Source of the DNA: Brachionus plicatilis
Taxonomy: Eukaryota > Rotifera > Eurotatoria > Ploima > Brachionidae
Length of the DNA: 64,000 nt
Assembly: GCA_010279815.1 (NCBI GenBank)
Contig: QEOQ01000626.1
Span: 65,188-129,187, forward strand
Direction: 5' to 3'
Part shown: piece after piece, positions 1-11,000 of the stretch
Layout of the letters: every line of letters begins with the position of its first letter
How positions within the stretch are numbered: the first letter of the stretch is position 1
Notes under the pieces: model-generated
Told to the model about the DNA's origin: nothing
Databases searched by the model: none
What the model saw: the letters and a program-made list of their open reading frames with translations, nothing else
Translations under genes and position numbers: made by a program

Positions 1-3000
1 GAATAAATTAATCACCGAGCTGGGATGCACTTTCAGCGAAACATTTGACTTTAGGTGTCTGTAGTCTCCAGAATAGTGAGCCGTGGCTGCATTGGCAAAA
101 AAGGCCGTGCAAAGACATCGCAGAATCGGCTCGGTTCTGTCACCACACGAAGATGACATGTCTATTTTAAATTTTCTCAAAATCATTCTCAATTGTTCCC
201 TGATTTGGCTGGCCCGTACCAAAGACTTGAAGTTCAAAAAATTTGACTGGCACCAATTGGCCAGAGATTTTTTATTCTTGGACAACTTGTCAGTAAAACT
301 TTTGTACACATTTAATAAAGTAATGTGATCGCCTTCAGTGCAGGTGAATTTTAGCTTTGATTTGTCAGCTTGTATCTTCCTGCCCGATGGAGTAATGAAC
401 ACATGTTGGACTTGGAGCATGGCTATTATGCTGAGCATTTCTTGGGCGCAGCCGAATTTTTCCGCGTTTATCAACGCTTTGGAATAAGTTGGATGCAGGG
501 GAAATTCGGCCATTTGAAAGCCGAGTGGATTGGTGAGCTTGGAGTTGTGGTCGAGAGCTTCCAGAGCGTGCAGCAACTCAAGAGTGTTTACCAGGTTTTT
601 GGAAGGTGGTGCGGACAAAAAGTCAAATCTGCATATGTTGTCGATTCCGAGGGCTTTTAGCTGAATAACAACCGAGGCCAGGTCGCAGCGTTGCATCTCT
701 GGTGGAGTGTGCTGCTTCATGTTCTGGAATTCGGTCTCGGGAAAGAGGCGAAAAGCTTTGCCAGAGCGATATCGGCCCGCTCTGCCCGCTCTCTGGTTGG
801 CACTTGACTTTGAGCATGGCACAGTTATCAAGCTCTCGCTGCCCAAGCGAGAGTCATATGCTTTTAGCTTCATGAAGCCTGAGTCTATGACATAAACTAT
901 TCCGTTTATGGTCAAACTTGTCTCGGCTATGTTTGTAGAAACAATTATTTTGCGACACGATTTTGGTGTCCTTTCGAATACTTTTAGTTGTTCAGAAACT
1001 GGCAGTGAGCCGTACAGTGCCAGTATCCATAGTTTTTTGAAATTTTTCTTCTTTAGAGATTTGAGTTCAGTGGCTTTTTCGATTAGTTTTGACACTGCTT
1101 CGTCAACTTCGTCCTGTCCTAAACAATACTTAATTAATTTTTTTTTTAATTTATCAAGGAATTAAAAAATTTGATTAGATATTTTGGTTGATCACCACTG
1201 GCAGAAGTAATTTTCTTTTTCTATTTAAGAATTTTTTTAATTTTTTAAAAATTTATTAGATTAATTAACACTTTTATTTAATTTGTCTTTTTCTAAATAT
1301 TTTTTATCTCCTTTTTGCTTTTATTATTTTTTTTCTAACAAAATAAATAAATAATAGTAATTGTTTGCTTTTTACCTTATTTATAATTTTTATTGAATTG
1401 ATAATAATAACAAATCAAATTCTTATTCAATTTCTGGAGCTTTTTTTTGCTTCAAATAGTTAATAAGATAATTTTTATTCGAAAAATAGCAATATCAAAA
1501 AATTATTTGCCATATACTTAGCCTATAATCGATAAGTATTATTTTATAGTCAAAATCAGAGTTGTATAAAAGTCACAAGTCACTAGTCACAAGTCAAGTG
1601 CAAGTCAGGACTTTGACTTGTTACAAAAATTTTAATTACAAGTCAGAATTTTAACTTATTTTAAGAATAGAATTAAAATATATAAAGAAATTATAATTAT
1701 TGAATTTTTTTATCCAGGAAAAAATAAAATTTTTTGTTTAAATTTCTTTTTTAATGTAAATATTGAAATATGATTTTTTAAACAATTCACATAATTGTGC
1801 TATTCTTTTTAAGTGAATTTATTAATAAAAAACATAAATATTTGCGCTTAAAAAAATTTTAGAAATACATTAAACAAGATGAGAATATTAAAAAATATAT
1901 AAAAAATATAAAAAATCAAGATATAAAAAAATTTATGACTTGTTATTTTTAAAAAATATATCTTCAAGTCCAAGTCATACTTTGACTTGTTTTTGACTTG
2001 TTAAGACTTTTTTTCCTGACTTTTTTACAAGTCTGGTCAAAATTTAAATAAAATTTACTTTTACAAAGAGAAAATTGAAATTCAATTAGCAGCAGAATTT
2101 TTGTGAAAATTCGGCGGCCACTAGATCAATTAACTATTTTTTTCTTTATTATATATTATGTTTTAACTATTCAAATAAAAAAATTGAGAATATTTTACTT
2201 TTACTTTTAACAAACAAAAATACTATTAGCTGTACAAAAAAAGGTCATGTCCAGAATGTGATTAGAAAAGCCTCTAATTTATGAAAAAATAAAAACAAAT
2301 TTTTTTTCTGATCAGGAAATTTTTTACAATATATTAAACTTTATTACCATCTTTCAAAGAAAAAATTTAAGTCTCAATTTTTAAAATAAAATAAAACAAT
2401 ATCTAAATTATTCTTTGTGTTTTTTTTGACATGTGCAATTTAACACCCTTTTCATTTTTCATAAATTTACCACAAATGCTACATGCTACCGGATTTGAAA
2501 GTGGATTGTAATTCTTTTTTTGCATTTCTACTGGGGCCAAAGCCATTTCTTTGTATTTATTAATATATATTTCAAAAACTTGTAGTTTATTATGGTGAGT
2601 TACAATTTTTTTTGTTTTTTTTTTTATTTCATTCAATATTAACATAATTTTAAAATTTTGAAATTTCTCGAAAAAAATTTTATGTGATCAAAAAAAATGT
2701 TGGTGATTAAAATGATCACATTCTGGACATGACCCGAAAAAAAAATAGCTGCAAATAAATTTATTTAGAATATTCAGAGTTATCTAAAAGTCCCAAAAAA
2801 AAGTCCATGTCCAGACTATTTTTCTAAATTTAATTAAGATCAGGCTTCAAATAAAAAAACATTTATACTCTTGGGTTGTCTAATGCAAATAGATTTGCCA
2901 TATATCAGAATTTTCTTGCAATTTTAGCACAAAAGTCTTGACAATTCTTCTTCAGTATTCAAAATTTTAAGGTCTTTGACTCGGACTTTTGAAAAAAAAA

Positions 3001-4135
3001 AAAAAGTTCGGACTTGGACTTGAGACTTGTGACTTTTAAAAAACTCTGCGAATATTTTTTTTAAATTTTTTAATAAAAAAATTAGCTGATAAAAAGAAAT
3101 ACTTCTCATATACTATATTCCGAAAAAAAAGCATTCTCACTAAAGTCACCAAGCAATTTTTAATTTTTTTTTTATATTTTTTCTGATTTGATTAAAATAA
3201 ATTAAAGAATAAAGAAAACCTAATTTAACCTATTTTAACATTTAAAAATGTAATTAAAAAAACTCAAATTAAATAAAAAAAAATCCAAATTTACCTGTTA
3301 AAAAAATAAGTATGTCTCCGTCATTATCCTGCTGATCAAAATGCACAGCCATAGCTGTGGTCACACTAGCTTTGACATAATTATCACATGGCTCGGTCAA
3401 ATAGGATATCTCAATGGGATAATAGCGTCCCTCGACCGAAACAATACAAGTGGACAAGTTGTTGGAATTTTTGCTCTTTTCCCCTTCATCAAAATAGAGC
3501 TTGATTTCCTCGGCATCCACTGTTGCCGAGCACACAATTAACTTTAGGTCGTGGCGCTTTCTCATAATTTTCTTAAGCAACCCGATCACTATATCTGTGT
3601 TGGTATTTCTCTCATGAACCTCATCCAGAATGACCACACTGTACTGAGGCAATAGAGGATTTTGCATTAGCTCGCGAATTAAAAGGCCATCTGTGACAAA
3701 CTTGACTTTGGTGCGACCAGGCGTGAAGCAGTCCTCGAACCTGATGGCATAGCCGACCTCGTCGCCCAGAATGCATGACTTCTCGTCACAAATTCTCTTG
3801 GCCAGGTTGATTGTGGCGATGCGCCTGGGCTCGGTCACACAAATAGAGTGCTTCGAGTCCGTCCACCCACTTTCCCACAAGTACTGCGGCAATTGTGTTG
3901 ACTTGCCCGAGCCGGTCTCGCCCACCACCACCACCACTCTGTGCGTCTCCAGCGCGTACAGCATTTGACTGCGGTGCTTGAATATGGGCAGTTGTTGGCG
4001 CTGCACGTCCAGCGACAATTCGCTGTGTCCATTGAACCTGGCCAGCTCTTGCTCGCTCTCCAGCTCGTTCAGACGCTCTGTGTCTATGCAACTGTCCACA
4101 TTGGGACGAATAAATTTGGGACGATAAAGAGACAT
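1..4135 (-). CDS. DHX35: DHX35-type DEAH-box RNA helicase, 3' end cut by window edge
   Basis: Two exons on the minus strand: exon 1 is 4135-3295 and exon 2 is 1118-1 (open to the window edge). The junction uses GT at 3294-3293 and AG at 1120-1119, and restores an in-frame FLTGQDE (motif IV). Visible helicase motifs are I GETGSGKS (residues 72-79), Ia TEPRRIA (101-107), II DEVH (171-174), III SAT (203-205), V STNIAETS and VI QRAGRAGR. Exon 2 continues through the winged-helix/ratchet region to the OB-fold, with FFANAA and KVHPSSVI near the edge. Motif order and the N-terminal start match DHX35 better than other DEAH helicases I know. Roughly the last 80-100 residues are missing off the window. 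Family role: ATP-dependent RNA unwinding linked to the spliceosome (known for the family, not shown here). Motif II is DEVH instead of DEAH. Confidence 0.9.
1557..2035. mobile_element. hAT-type MITE, copy A (479 bp)
   Basis: Begins CAGAGTTGTATAAAAGTC and ends GACTTTTTTACAAGTCTG, and is flanked by a perfect 8-bp duplication GTCAAAAT (1549-1556 and 2036-2043). Termini of the CAGRG type with 8-bp target duplications are the hallmark of hAT elements. The inside is rich in AAGTC/GACTT motifs and shows no ORF, so it is non-autonomous. Confidence 0.85.
2242..2735 (-). mobile_element. Small TIR element carrying one C2H2 finger ORF (element Z1)
   Basis: Ends are inverted copies of GGTCATGTCCAGAATGTGAT (left 2243, right to 2735, where the outermost base is G on the right and A on the left). 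Flanks are A-rich (acaaaaaa / cgaaaaaa), so an 8-bp duplication is only suggested. The element contains one minus-strand ORF with a C2H2-type motif. It resembles element Z2 at 14289-14855, which has the same layout and the same GGGTC start. Confidence 0.7.
2403..2645 (-). CDS. Mini single-C2H2-finger protein in TIR element Z1
   Basis: 80-residue ORF: a basic, lysine-rich N-terminal part, then NPVACSICGKFMKNEKGVKL followed by a histidine. This gives C-x2-C-x12-H, and the final zinc ligand is lost in this frame (T in place of H). Removing one A from the A-run after that histidine would give SKKH and a nearby stop, so this copy probably has a 1-base homopolymer frameshift at its very end. It is clearly related to the finger in element Z2 (NPVPCEICGELMKNFKRVKL then H-x4-H). 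A DNA-binding role is plausible but inferred. I do not recognise the family. Confidence 0.5.
   Translation of the reverse strand: MLILNEIKKKTKKIVTHHNKLQVFEIYINKYKEMALAPVEMQKKNYNPLSNPVACSICGKFMKNEKGVKLHMSKKTQRII
2775..3048. mobile_element. hAT-type MITE, copy B (274 bp)
   Basis: Begins CAGAGTTATCTAAAAGTC and ends GACTTTTAAAAAACTCTG. Flanks are AGAATATT (2767-2774) and CGAATATT (3049-3056), a 7/8 match as expected for an aged 8-bp duplication. Same family as copies A and C; no ORF of its own. Confidence 0.75.
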
Positions 4136-4148
4136 TTCAAAATTTTTA

Positions 4149-4403
4149 TTAAATATTCAAGTTTTTATTAAATTTAGAAAGAGTTTGTTTAAAATAGGAC
4201 AATTTTTTAGTCATTTGAGCCTCGTATTCTTCAATGTAGGCAGCCAAACTAGTCAAATCGTCAAGAAATTTTTGTTCAGCCTGCTCGGACTGGGTGTAGA
4301 TTTCGAGAAAGCGCTTGTGCAGAAGCATGGTCTCGTTCTCGAACTCGCTAAATACTTGGTTCAAGCTGGCTGGCTCCGAATCGCTCTGGGAAGTCATGCT
4401 CAA
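4149..4403 (-). CDS. Small acidic coiled-coil protein just upstream of DHX35
   Basis: 84-residue ORF with codon use like the helicase and a mostly helical, heptad-like composition (repeated L/F with E/Q/K), so a small coiled-coil protein is likely. I do not recognise the family. Its stop is 13 bp before the DHX35 ATG and the stop itself lies in a TTTAATAAAA run, so a poly(A) signal overlaps the junction. A good 3' splice site, TTTTTTTAG at about 4424, precedes its ATG; no AG acceptor exists between this stop and the helicase ATG. The two ORFs are therefore either dicistronic or this is a long upstream ORF. Not a shadow: the reading frame has coding-like composition on this strand only. Confidence 0.6.
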   Translation of the reverse strand: MSMTSQSDSEPASLNQVFSEFENETMLLHKRFLEIYTQSEQAEQKFLDDLTSLAAYIEEYEAQMTKKLSYFKQTLSKFNKNLNI

Positions 4404-4497
4404 ATGGATTTTTTTTTGTCTCTAAAAAAATTAAAACAAAAAAACTCTAAAGAGTTTTTAAGAGTTTTTTCTGTTTAAATTGGGACCGCTAACACGT

Positions 4498-4523
4498 GTC
4501 CTTGACTGTGTTGGCGCCAAATT
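4498..4523. promoter_or_regulatory. E2F-like motif, copy 1 (upstream of the DHX35 unit)
   Basis: A 26-bp block starting GTCCTTGACTG and containing the palindrome TTGGCGCCAA, the E2F/DP consensus core. It matches 24 of 26 bases with the block at 7467-7492. It lies about 95 bp upstream of the 84-residue ORF. Regulatory use is inferred from the match and location. Confidence 0.4.
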
Positions 4524-4600
4524 CATCTAATGTTTAAATAAAGCAATTAATTTTAATATCTTCTTAATTAATTAAAATATTTTTAAAAGGCCGATAGTAA

Positions 4601-5426
4601 AAGTTCACCACAAATTTATTAAATCTAGAACAAATATAATATTATTGAATTATAACAAAAATATTAAAAACAACACAAATGATGAATATCGAGAACAAAT
4701 TTAATATTTTATTAACAGAAAATAAAAAAGTTGCACATAAATGAAAAAAATGTAACAGATATATTAGAGTAATCACTAATCAATTAAACAATTAACTATC
4801 TGAGTTAATTAATAATTAATTGAGTGATTTAATTAACTAATTTAAATAACTGATTTAAATAACTTATCAGTATAAAACAGATAGAAATGTGGATGAGATG
4901 CAACTTAATCATATAATGAATTCAGAAAGCGTAGAACCAAAAACTCAAGTGGCATGGATTTACCGTTGACAAATAAAAGAAAAGCTGGTGGTTCTTTAAA
5001 AAATAAATCAGCATTGATTACTCAAACATCTGATCTAATCGAAACAATCGAGGCTGGTATTGAAGAAGAAGACGAAGAAGAAGAATTAATTCAGCCACCA
5101 ACTAAAAGAATTAATAGGGCTAGCTCACAAAACGTTGCTCATGAAAAAGTTACATGTAAAACATGCGGCGGTGAATTAAAAAAAAGGAAATATTTTTATT
5201 GTGTTAACAAATGTAAACAAGATAATTAGCACTCTAATTATTATTTTTTTCTTCAATTTGTGATGAGAATTAAAAAAAAATTATTAGTTTAATGAATTTG
5301 TTTGAATTTTTCTTTTGACTTCTTTCTAATAAAAATTCTATTTTCTTAATATGTGTTCATTATTTCTTTAAATTGTTCTTATTCTAATAGTTCTTATTTT
5401 ATTAAATTTGTGGTATATTTTACAAT
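4601..5426. mobile_element. Possible TIR-bounded element around a mini Cys-rich ORF
   Basis: The left segment CACCACAAATTTATTAAAT (from about 4607) is matched in inverted orientation near 5395-5413 (ACCACAAATTTAATAAAA when reversed). The match is about 80% over some 26 bases, in AT-rich sequence, so this is tentative. The only ORF inside is at 4954-5229. No target duplication was found. Confidence 0.3.
4954..5229 (+). CDS. Mini acidic/Cys-rich putative zinc-binding protein
   Basis: 91 residues. A basic start is followed by a strongly acidic run (EEEDEEEE) and then a C-terminal CKTCGGELKKRKYFYCVNKC block, with Cys spacing C-x2-C-x11-C-x3-C that could hold one zinc. A TATA-like TATAAAACAG lies at about 4871. 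The acidic patch, CxxC and closing F-x-C-x2-K-C resemble the small ORF in the arms of the giant inverted repeat (53913-54143). It may be the product of a small DNA transposon. Function unknown. Confidence 0.4.
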   Translation: MDLPLTNKRKAGGSLKNKSALITQTSDLIETIEAGIEEEDEEEELIQPPTKRINRASSQNVAHEKVTCKTCGGELKKRKYFYCVNKCKQDN

Positions 5427-5852
5427 TTTTGTGGTTGAAAAATATTCATCGTCTTTTTAAAATAATAAAATTCCTTCTTTTTTATTAAACACAAAATCTT
5501 TTTTAATTTAAAATTATCTAATATAAAATAAGTTTTATATGTTTGCCTTTAAGACGTTAAATTAAATAAATAATAATAATAATATAACTTAAATTTAATC
5601 AATAGACAATCAACAATTTTATTAGATCAACACTTATTTTAATAATTAAGCTTCTTTTTTAATAGATAATTGTCTAATTTGATAATTAAAAATAAATTTT
5701 AATAATTTTTGATTTTTTTTTATAATCAAATATTTTTTAAAAAAAGGATAATGTTCTGTTACTTTCTTTTTCAAAATGTCTTTTTAAAACTTTATTTTTA
5801 TTTCATTTTTTTTTTAAACAGTTTAACCTGAAGGAGCTTTATTTCGGTACAG

Positions 5853-5885
5853 ATAAACAAATAAATAAATGAAATAAGAATGTTC
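5853..5885 (+). repeat. Probable 3' tail of a non-LTR retrotransposon
   Basis: GGTACAGATAAACAAATAAA followed by TAAATGAAATAAG. The same 20-mer with a similar (AAATA)n tail recurs at about 20458-20484, while the sequences upstream differ. Shared 3' ends running into a short-period A-rich tail are typical of truncated non-LTR insertions or SINEs. Confidence 0.4.
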
Positions 5886-7466
5886 TCATAATAAATATTT
5901 AAAAGAATATATTGGTATTGCAAAATCACATGTTAATTACTCTACTATAATTAATTAAAAGTAATTATCTTTTTTTGAGCGTTTTTTTTTTAAAAATTCT
6001 TTTTTTGTTGGTTGTTTATTATAAATAATTAATACTAATAATTTTATTGAATTAAAATAAAAATAAAATAATAAATAATTAGTTCAATAAAAAAGATGCT
6101 GTCCTTATTAAAATTTTTTTTTAGTAAAAAAGAGTAGGATATTATAAAGTCCGTTTTAAATATTTAAAAGATGTGGTTGATTATTTCTACATTCATTTAA
6201 TCTAAGAATGTCATTAAATTTTGTCAAATGGTCACAAAATTAAAATAAAATTTGTTTATCTCAACAGTCAGTTTATTTCTATTTATTTTATTTTTAATTG
6301 TGATTTCAAAATTCAAAAAAGATTTCAAAGTTTTTAAAATTTTTTTCAAATAAATTATAATATTGATTTTTTTACGAAATATAATGTGAGCTTACGTAAA
6401 ATAATGTAAAATTACGTTATTTCAAGTAAAACCTACAAAAATTCTGACGACCAAAAAAGTCCAATTTTTCGGACAAAAATTTGATTTTTATTAGTTTTTT
6501 CGCAACTTTAAATTTTTCATTTTTAAAATTTTATTTCATATTTTTACACAAAATAAAGCTATACACTGTAAAAATTCAGTGAAAATCACTTGTTATGATG
6601 TTTCTTGTTACATTTTAAATAATAAAACTGTATCTTTGTTTTAATTTAATTTAAAAGATAATTTCATGTTTTCAAAGGGTTCAATAGTATCAACGGAAAA
6701 TGTTGTTTATGTTGGCAAAATTTTATGTTTATCATTATGAAGTTTAAAAAAAACTAAAAATTTGCTTTTTTGGCCTTTATTTTATTTTATTGAATTTGTT
6801 ATTTGGTAAATTAAAAAGCTATGAGTTAAATTTTTTTTATTCTACTCTGTAATATTTTTTTAAGTAAAAAAGTAAGTAAAATAACTGATAGAGCTTCCTC
6901 GCAAAAAAAAAACAAATAAAAATAAAAAATAACTGATTTAAAATGCTCGAAAAATTAATAAAATAAATTTAAAAAAAAATTTTTTTTTGAAAATAATTAA
7001 ATTTTAATTAGGTCTATTTTTGACTTAGTTTCAACTTTTTTTGCCATTTTTTAATGGAGAAAAATGTGATTTTACGTACAATTGTTGAACAGAAAAATTA
7101 CCTCTTTTTATCGAACAAAATTGAAAAAATTCTAAAATTCTTCGAAAATTAAAAAAAAAACGATAATTTTTGGCCGATTAAAAAGTAGAAATTTGGGTAA
7201 TTTTACGTAAATTTTCGAATTTTTCAGATAAATTTCGTAAATTTTCTTTTGTAAATTTACGTAAAATTACATAAATTTCTACTTTTTTACATGTCAAATC
7301 AATACTGTATTTTATTTTATTTTATTTCATTTCATTTTAAATTTTTTTAATATGTTCAATTGATCAAATAAATAAATAGAAAAAAAAAAAATTTTTTGTT
7401 CTCCACTTCATTTTAATAAAATAATTTTGTTTAAATTATTTATGATGGTTGTGACCACCAACAAAT

Positions 7467-7492
7467 GTCCTTGACTGGGTGGGCGCCAAATT
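7467..7492. promoter_or_regulatory. E2F-like motif, copy 2 (upstream of the CEP126-like gene)
   Basis: Starts GTCCTTGACTG and contains GGGCGCCAAATTT. It differs from the copy at 4498-4523 at two of 26 bases. It lies 530 bp upstream of the first coding exon at 8020. Both copies are in the same orientation although the genes they precede diverge. Confidence 0.4.
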
Positions 7493-8019
7493 TAACTCGC
7501 TATGCAAGTAGAAATGCACACACAAGCGAACAAACAAATAAAGCTTCAAGCCTAGCAGAGATTCTTGTCGTCATTGGCAACAAAAATTTAAAAAAAAAAT
7601 ATTCCAAATGTAATTTTTAACATATCTAATTAGAAAATAGAAATGAAAAGAAAATAGCAAAAAAAGTGATATTACGAACCCGAAAGCCGTATACAAACTA
7701 ATTTAATCAATCAAACACCATTTCGCTCTCTAGACCCAAATTAAATCGAAAAAAAAAAAAAAAAAAAAAATTTTTAAATTTATTTTTCTTTCCAAGTCCC
7801 TTGACGGGCTTTTCGCTCATTATTCACCTTAAAGAAACAACTCCAAACACTTGGAAAGAAAGAAAAAAACAAGCATTCTCAATTTCGACTAAAAACACCG
7901 ACTTTTTCTTTTCTTTTTTTTTTGTAAATACCAATTTCTAAAAATTTAAATAATTTAAATAATTTAAATAAAAATTCCTATTTTCTGGCTGGCACCTGTA
8001 GATGAACGAATAAGCGGAG

Positions 8020-11000
8020 ATGGACGCGGAAAATTTGCAAAAGTGGAAAGAACAATTTCAGACCGAGAGAAAAAAGCAGGTGTCGCGAGTGCGCGGCCTG
8101 CAAAAAGAAACAGTGATGCGACGCAAGTAGGTAGCAGGGGGCCACACTCGCTCCAGTCATAACTAAGCTAATAATTGTCTAGGGCCATGGAGATGAAGGC
8201 GCAGGTGGAGGCGGCCAAGGAGGAGAAGCGGCGCAAGGAGGCGCTGGCGGCGCGCAAGGCCCAGCACATGGAGGCCACCATGCGCTTCCAAAAGGGCATC
8301 AAAAATTTCAAGATGAAAAAAGGTTTTTTTGTCCCCATCTCTTTAATAAAGAATAAATCTTCTAGGCTTTGCAGAAAAAATATCGCTGGACGACGTGCTG
8401 AAGCAGATGAGCCCGGCGCGCACTCGCCTAAACTCGGCGGACTCGGACCGCTCTCGGCCCCAGCACAGCGAGCTCGCCGGCTTCTACTGCGTGAACAGGC
8501 GGCCCGGGGCCGGCGGCGTCAGGCGCAGCTCTTCATTTGACTCAATCAAGCCCGGCACCCAGCCATTCAGCAAATTCAACCTTGACCAGTTCGGCAGCAC
8601 GGCGCCCAGCCACTTGGCGCCCCATTTTCGCCACGCCATCACCCACAACCAGCAGCAAATACACGAAATGAACAGAGAGGCGCTGAGAGAATTTCAGAAT
8701 GTGGTCCAAAGTGAGCTCGCCAAACATTCTGGTTCCTATGCTAGCAATTTTGTGTACCCAATGCACCAGAAATTTAGCAGCGTGCTGGCTGAGAGTGAGC
8801 TGGTGAAAAAAGAGAGCGAGACTTATTCAGAAGTGGGCACAATACTGACTGTGGATGATGAGGACGAGCGGGACTCGCTGGACACCGACTCGCTGCTAAA
8901 TGCCCGGGTCGACTCGCCGGACTTTGGCAAGGCGACCAGTGATAAGCAGAGTGGGCAAGAGGATGTGGTGATTGCTGTCAAGGCCGAGACTAAATTCAAC
9001 AATTATTTCAATCTGGTGGCTAAGCCGGAGAGTGGGCCAGTGGGCCGCCAGGCCGTGGCGTCTCAGTCAAGTGGTAATTTGGCCAGGAAAACAGGCAAGG
9101 AAATAAAGGGTATTTTGAAGCGCTCGTCCTCTCTGGACAACGCCAGTTTGGTCATTAGTGGCGTGGCCAAGACGGCTAGTTGCTTCAAGTCGGACAAAGT
9201 AATCAAGGATAGCATTGAGCTGGCTAACTCTAGGCTCAATGGGTCTAGTGGAGAGTCCGACAGCAGTAGGAAAAAGTCGGTCAGATTTGCGCATGACCAA
9301 GAGAGTGGTCTAGTGGAGACTTATCAGCAAAATACATCTCAGACAACTGCTGCGTCAAATGTTAATTGTAAGAACTTTTTTTTAGATTTTAAAATTTTTG
9401 AAAAATTTTTTTTTCTCAATTGCTTCAAGACATTTTTTTATTTAATTTAGAAAAAATTTTATTTAAATTGGTAGGTTTTTTTTTTGCTGCTGAAATGTTC
9501 TACTTTAGTTTTATTTTTTTGTTTGGCAAAAAAGACTGGATTTTTTTTAACTTTTTACACAGAAAAAAATTTTCAAGTCAAGTTTTAACTTTGACGTAAA
9601 TTTTTGGCACCAAGACTTAAAACTGTGACTTCGGGACTTGGAATTTAATTTTAGTGACTTTGGGTTTAACTAGGCCGCCACATTAACTACCTGGAACGGT
9701 AAAAAATTCATGTTGTTCCGAATTTTTTTTTTAAATTTAAAAGTCTTTGGCTCGGACTTTTAAGAAAAAAATTTTAAAAAATAAGTCCGGACTTGAATTT
9801 TTTTTTTAATGACTTGGACTTTATTTTGGGACTTTTAGACAAATCTAAACAAGATTTTTAATGTGTAAAAATTGAAACATATTAAATCCTGAAAAAACCA
9901 AGATAAAATTTTTAATTGATTATCGTTAAGAATCTTTTTGGTTTCTTATTTGATTCTTATATTAGTTTTTAATTAATTTTTCAAGTATTTTCTTGTGATA
10001 AAAATTATGAGGACAGAACCTAGCATAAGCAACATCACTAGATTAAAATAGATATATGATTTAAGGAACAAAAAAAATAATAATTATTGACTAAAATTAG
10101 TGGCAAAAATTAAAAATAATTAAATTAACTAATTAATATTTATATATTGATCATCAAATTATTGATTTGGTTAGCCTTTTTTTGGCTTAGAATTTTTCTA
10201 TCATTTTTCTCAAATTTTTATCTGCATTCTAAAAATCCTCTTGTAATATTAAAATACTTTTTTTTTTCTAATAATACACAGGTAATATTTAAATGCTCTT
10301 TTTTATAAAAACATTCTTAAATTTTTCGTTTTTAAGAATTTAATTAATATTAAGAATAAACTTAATTTTATTCTTAGTAAAAATAAAATTTGATTATTAT
10401 TTAATTGCGAATCTTTTTTTTTTCAATACTTTTTTTCAAGACGGCCTCATTGTTTATTGAGTTGCCGATTTGACTTTCAATTTCAATGCCTTTTTCATTA
10501 GCACTCTTATCTTCGGCCAATGATTCATTCAATGTTTCTTCGAGATCAATCATTTTTTTATAAAGTAACTTTATATTCAAAAAGTCATTTTTTCTAATGC
10601 AAGTAATTTTTTTTCAAAAAAGTATATCTATAAAAGTAAAGTAAGATTCAATTTGGTGACAAAAAAAGTATAATTCCTATTCGATGTTTTTGGTGTAATA
10701 AACAAAATTAAGTTCCAAAAATATTTTATTATTTTTTTTTCGAATTAATAATTGGACAAATATATTAGAAAATTTGGTTTTGTGAAGTTCAGTACAAAAG
10801 AACAGAAAAAAGTGCAAAAAATTTAAATAACTTTTTTCTAAAAGTTTAAAATTAACTCTGTGAATGCAGAATGGTGCAACATTCAAAGTTGCATCAACTG
10901 TAAAAGTCTGCTAATGATGTGCAAAATCTCTGCAAAATGCACTTTGCTCGATTTTATTGAAATTTAATTTCTGCTAAACTCTGCATATTTAGCAGACCTT

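Larger units (their letters stand above)
1119..3294 (-). other. Long repeat-filled intron of the DHX35-like gene
   Basis: The 2,176-bp intron separates helicase motifs III and IV. It is AT-rich and holds at least three nested-free DNA transposons, annotated separately: a 479-bp hAT-type MITE, a ~494-bp zinc-finger TIR element and a 274-bp hAT-type MITE. Nothing else coding is seen. Confidence 0.8.
5230..8019. other. AT-rich spacer with repeat fragments
   Basis: No gene seen. It contains a possible non-LTR 3' tail (about 5853-5885), an area at about 6380-7290 where TTACGTAA-like motifs recur on both strands (also seen at 31970-32060, so probably a dispersed repeat), the second E2F-like block at 7467, and a poly(A) run near 7750. 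The last few hundred bases are presumably the promoter and 5' UTR of the CEP126-like gene. Confidence 0.5.

Noticed and set aside
370..895. Plus-strand ORFs over 1-1165
   Set aside because: The minus strand is continuously open with DHX35 motifs, so the plus ORFs are shadows.
3786..4091. 101-codon Arg/Ala-rich ORF opposite-frame in DHX35 exon 1
   Set aside because: Lies in a shifted frame of a clear helicase exon; low complexity composition from codon bias.
6380..7290. A single large TIR element built on ACGTAA motifs
   Set aside because: Motifs recur on both strands but no alignable terminal repeats or target duplication were found; left as dispersed repeat sequence.
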